Positions 61,256 through 64,000 of a stretch of DNA of 64,000 nucleotides are shown here, in pieces. The notes below the pieces were generated by a model. The model searched no databases. It was not told where the DNA came from and worked only from the letters and a program-made list of their open reading frames with translations. The stretch's first letter is position 1. The number at the start of each line of letters is the position of its first letter. The stretch spans positions 1-64,000 of the forward strand of contig JAYYDT010000047.1 in assembly GCA_036160575.1 (NCBI GenBank), in the 5' to 3' direction. Source of the DNA: TMED26 sp002694075. GTDB lineage: Bacteria; Pseudomonadota; Alphaproteobacteria; Thalassobaculales; Thalassobaculaceae. Made by a program: the position numbers and the translations under genes.

Positions 61256-62935
61256 ATGACTGATGTGACGCCCGAGATGACGGCGCGGGCGCGTCCCGCC
61301 GGCGCGCCATGGTCGGTCCTGGCCATGGCCGTGGCGATGGTGGTCATGCTGCCGACTTTGGCGATCGTGTGGGTGGCGTTTTTCCCGGCCGAGAATATCT
61401 GGCCGCATCTCTTGGAGACCGTGTTGCCGGTCTATCTGCGCAACACTTTGGTCCTGATGTGTGGGGTCGGCGTCGGTGTGCTGGCGGTCGGCACCGGCGG
61501 CGCCTGGTTGGTGGCGATGTGCGATTTTCCGGGTCGGCGGATGTTCGAGTGGGCCTTGCTGCTGCCCCTGGCGATGCCGGCCTACGTCATCGCCTACGTT
61601 TACACCGACCTATTGGAATACGCCGGCCCGTTTCAAACTTGGCTGCGCACGCTGTTTGGCTGGCGCGCCAAAACCGACTATTGGTTTCCGGAAATCCGCT
61701 CGATGGGCGGCGCCGTGGCGATGATGACCTTGGTGCTTTACCCTTATGTCTACGCGATGGCGCGGGCCGCCTTTATCGAGCAATCGGTCGGCGTGCTGGA
61801 GGTCAGTCGCACTCTCGGACGCGGGCCCTGGCGCGCGTTCTTCGAGGTCGCCCTGCCCCTGGCGCGGCCGGCGGTGATGGTCGGCCTGACGCTGGCGCTG
61901 CTCGAGACGCTAAATGATTTCGGCACCGTCGATTACTTCGCGGTGCGCACTTTGACGGCCGGTATTTTCGACGTTTGGTACGGCATGGGTAATGCCGGCG
62001 GCGCCGCCCAAGTGGCCGTGGTGATGCTGGTTCTGGTCTTGGGCTTGATCACGCTCGAACGGTTTTCCCGCCGCCGCCAACGCTTTCACCACACCACCAG
62101 CCGCGTGCGCCCGGCCGCGCGCCAACGCCTGAGCGGATGGGCCGGCGCGGCGGCGGCGGGCCTCTGCGCGCTGCCTATCGTCATCGGTTTCCTGCTGCCG
62201 GGCGGGCGCTTGGCCTATTACGCGGTGGTTCATTTCGAGCGGTCGTGGAGCCACGCCTTCCTGGAATTGGCCGCCAACAGCTTGACCATGGCGGCGGCGG
62301 CGGCGGTCATCGCCACCACCGTTGGCCTGGCCATGGCCTATGCCTGTCGCCTCAGGCCCAGCCCGGCGGTGCGTGGCGCGACGCGTTTGGCGACTCTCGG
62401 CTACGCCGTGCCAGGGGCGGTGTTGGCGGTCGGGGTGATCCTGCCGCTGGCGGCCTTCGACAATATTGTCGACGGCGCCGCGCGCGCCTATTTCGGGCTG
62501 TCGACGGGTCTCTTGCTAAGCGGCACCGTGGTTGCCTTGCTGTTCGCGTACACCGTGCGGTTCGTGACCGCCGCCCATGGCGCCGTCGACGCCGGCTTGG
62601 CCAAGATCACGCCGTCCATGGACATGGCCGCGCGCACCCTTGGCAAAGGGCCGGGCCAGACCCTGCGCCTGGTGCATATGCCGATGATGCGCGGCAGTTT
62701 GCTGACCGCCGTGATCCTGGTGTTTGTCGACACCATGAAGGAACTACCGGCGACCCTGGTCCTGCGGCCGTTTAATTTCGAAACCTTGGCGACCCATGTC
62801 TACCAATTCGCTTCCGACGAGATGTTGGAGGATTGCGCCCTCGCCGCCCTGGCCATTGTGCTGACCGGGATCCTGCCGGTGATCTTGCTGAGCCGGACCA
62901 TCACCGGCGGCGGCGCCGACCGGCGCGTGCTGTGA
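61256..62935 (+). CDS. ABC transporter permease, fused double (FbpB type)
   Basis: A 559-residue membrane protein made of two BPD_transp_1 permease domains in one chain, with about twelve helices. Each half has the cytoplasmic EAA-like loop that contacts the ATPase: EVSRTLGRGPWRAFFEVALP near residue 180 and MAARTLGKGPGQTLRLVHMP near 465. This layout is typical of ferric-iron ABC importers (FbpB/SfuB). No substrate-binding protein or ATPase gene is in the window. ATG 61256 lacks a strong ribosome-binding site. It overlaps the next gene as GTGA. Confidence 0.85.
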   Translation: MTDVTPEMTARARPAGAPWSVLAMAVAMVVMLPTLAIVWVAFFPAENIWPHLLETVLPVYLRNTLVLMCGVGVGVLAVGTGGAWLVAMCDFPGRRMFEWALLLPLAMPAYVIAYVYTDLLEYAGPFQTWLRTLFGWRAKTDYWFPEIRSMGGAVAMMTLVLYPYVYAMARAAFIEQSVGVLEVSRTLGRGPWRAFFEVALPLARPAVMVGLTLALLETLNDFGTVDYFAVRTLTAGIFDVWYGMGNAGGAAQVAVVMLVLVLGLITLERFSRRRQRFHHTTSRVRPAARQRLSGWAGAAAAGLCALPIVIGFLLPGGRLAYYAVVHFERSWSHAFLELAANSLTMAAAAAVIATTVGLAMAYACRLRPSPAVRGATRLATLGYAVPGAVLAVGVILPLAAFDNIVDGAARAYFGLSTGLLLSGTVVALLFAYTVRFVTAAHGAVDAGLAKITPSMDMAARTLGKGPGQTLRLVHMPMMRGSLLTAVILVFVDTMKELPATLVLRPFNFETLATHVYQFASDEMLEDCALAALAIVLTGILPVILLSRTITGGGADRRVL

Positions 62936-64000
62936 CGGGGGCGACGCGCGCCGCCGACCGGGCGGTTTACGGCCGCCTCTCGTTTTTCTACGCCAGCTAT
63001 TTCTTGCTGGCCGGCTTGATGCTGCCTTATTGGCCGGTGTGGCTCAACGCCCGCGGCCTGTCGGTGACCGATGTTGGGCTGGTGCTGTCGGCCAGCTATT
63101 GGCTGAAAACCGTGGTCCAGCCGCTGATCGCCCGACGCGCCGACCAGGCCGGCGAAAACCGCCGGATCATGGTGATTCTGGCCGCCCTGGCCGTGCTCGC
63201 CATGGCCAGCCTGACGGTCGGCGAGAGCTTGTGGCTGGTCGCCCTGATGGCCTTGGTGGTGGCCAGTTTTCAGCACGCCATCCTGCCCCTTGGCGAAAGC
63301 GCGGTGCTGGCGACGACGGCGGCGCGCGGCTTGGATTATGGGCGCATTCGGCTGTGGGGCTCTGTCACCTTCATCATCGCCTCGGTGGCTGGCGGCCTCT
63401 GGCTAGAGCGCTTCGCGCCGGCGAGCTTGATTTGGTTGTTCCTGATCGCCATGGGAGCGGTGATTCTGGGCTGCCTCTGGATGGTGCCGGCACGCCGCAC
63501 GCCGGCGGAAATCCATTGGCGGGAAATGGCCGGGTTGATCGCCGAACGCCGCTTTTTGGTGTTTTTGGCGGCGGTCGGCCTGACCCAAGCCAGCCACGCG
63601 GTAATGCTGGCCTATGGCGCGCTGTATTGGCTGGACCTCGGCATTTCGGAAAATCTGGTGGGCCAGCTTTATGGCGCCGGGGTGGTCGCCGAAATCATTC
63701 TTTTCGCGCTCATCGGCAAGCTGGCGCCCGGCCTATCGCCGGCGCGGTTTATCGCCTTCGGGGCCTTGGCCGGAGTCATCCGCTGGCCGTTGACCGCGAT
63801 GCTCAGCGACCCGCTGTGGCTATTTCCCTTGCAAAGCTTGCACGCCTTGACCTTCGGCGCCACCCATCTCGGCGCCATGGCCTTTCTCAGCCGGCATGTG
63901 CCGGCGCGGCTGTCGGCGACCGGCCAGGCACTGTACGCGGCGATGATCGGCGGCGTGCTGATGGGGGCGGCGATGGCGGTCTCGGCGCTGGCCTATGACC
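62932..64000 (+). CDS. MFS transporter, MFS_1-like/HcaT type (partial)
   Basis: A plus-strand reading frame of at least 356 codons, open to the window end. Its GTG start overlaps the permease stop (GTGA). The protein is strongly hydrophobic with repeated helices; YFLLAGLMLPYWPVWLNARG at the start and RIRLWGSVTFIIASVAGG in the middle are typical of the MFS_1-like, HcaT-type group. The substrate is unknown. Coupling to the permease gene suggests a shared transcript. The 3' end lies beyond the window. Confidence 0.8.
   Translation, partial: MTGATRAADRAVYGRLSFFYASYFLLAGLMLPYWPVWLNARGLSVTDVGLVLSASYWLKTVVQPLIARRADQAGENRRIMVILAALAVLAMASLTVGESLWLVALMALVVASFQHAILPLGESAVLATTAARGLDYGRIRLWGSVTFIIASVAGGLWLERFAPASLIWLFLIAMGAVILGCLWMVPARRTPAEIHWREMAGLIAERRFLVFLAAVGLTQASHAVMLAYGALYWLDLGISENLVGQLYGAGVVAEIILFALIGKLAPGLSPARFIAFGALAGVIRWPLTAMLSDPLWLFPLQSLHALTFGATHLGAMAFLSRHVPARLSATGQALYAAMIGGVLMGAAMAVSALAYD

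Noticed and set aside
61000..61310. Reading frames with LGPS or GRPQ repeats over the 12-bp tandem repeat
   Set aside because: A 12-bp repeat necessarily gives four-residue repeats in every frame; no start site or coding context supports a protein.
63030..63998. 322-codon frame at the right end
   Set aside because: It is out of frame with the hydrophobic MFS protein that starts at 62932 and shows no membrane helices of its own.
1..64000. CRISPR arrays, tRNA/rRNA genes, insertion sequences, prophage, replication origin
   Set aside because: No regular spacer-repeat pattern, cloverleaf-like gene, transposase, integrase or phage protein was recognised. The AT-rich patches at 3710-3860 and 28665-28860 lack clustered DnaA boxes by eye.

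Overview
The window is GC-rich (roughly 65% by eye) and tightly packed. Its gene order and protein signatures point to an alphaproteobacterium, most likely a Rhodospirillales-type chromosome. Evidence includes the division/cell-wall (dcw) cluster, an FtsZ with a long C-terminal linker, an FtsZ-LpxC-BamD-RecN-LigA order and many ATGA/GTGA stop-start overlaps. No rRNA, tRNA, CRISPR array, insertion sequence or prophage was seen.

Region 1 (23-3677): a serine hydrolase, a DMT-type transporter, a CinA-type amidase and a homocysteine S-methyltransferase. Region 2 (about 3860-28201) is one plus-strand run of 20 genes: mraZ, rsmH, ftsL, ftsI, murE, murF, mraY, murD, ftsW, murG, murC, murB, ddl, ftsQ, ftsA, ftsZ, lpxC, bamD, recN, ligA. 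These make and polymerise the peptidoglycan precursor, build the divisome, commit lipid A synthesis, insert outer-membrane proteins, and repair/ligate DNA. Its promoter sits inside a 10-bp periodic TGGGA-like array that looks like a multi-box MraZ operator. A perfect 12-bp hairpin separates ftsZ from lpxC.

Region 3 (28209-41000) is mixed metabolic and accessory: a stand-alone RNA-polymerase alpha-CTD-like protein, an orphan ParA, threonylcarbamoyl-AMP synthase, a FAD-linked hydroxyacid dehydrogenase, a DmdC-type acyl-CoA dehydrogenase, a DUF924 protein, a 2-hydroxyacid dehydrogenase, a thioesterase with a cysteine-dioxygenase-like cupin, an SDR lacking its catalytic Ser and Tyr, an isopropylmalate-dehydrogenase-like enzyme and a 3-oxoacid CoA-transferase pair. 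Region 4 (41053-50200): PLP enzymes, an antitoxin-only island (orphan HicB, a twice-frameshifted RelE/HigB-type toxin with its intact XRE antitoxin, and an orphan addiction-module antidote), an ADP-forming acyl-CoA synthetase, a cyclase-family hydrolase, a second DMT transporter and a MaoC-type protein.

Region 5 (50357-64000): a small CheZ-like phosphatase candidate, an aldo/keto reductase, a CYTH-CHAD protein translationally coupled to an orphan ParA ATPase, a metallophosphoesterase, MsrP without a visible MsrQ, an EF-G-like GTPase lacking the catalytic His, a DehI-like protein, a molybdopterin oxidoreductase, a 12-bp tandem repeat, an FbpB-type double permease and an MFS transporter cut by the window end.

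The best candidates for undescribed biology are the CYTH-CHAD/ParA pair (possible polyphosphate-granule positioning), the antitoxin-only island, the short CheZ-like protein and the MraZ box array. All functional statements rest on motifs, length and context; no database search was run.
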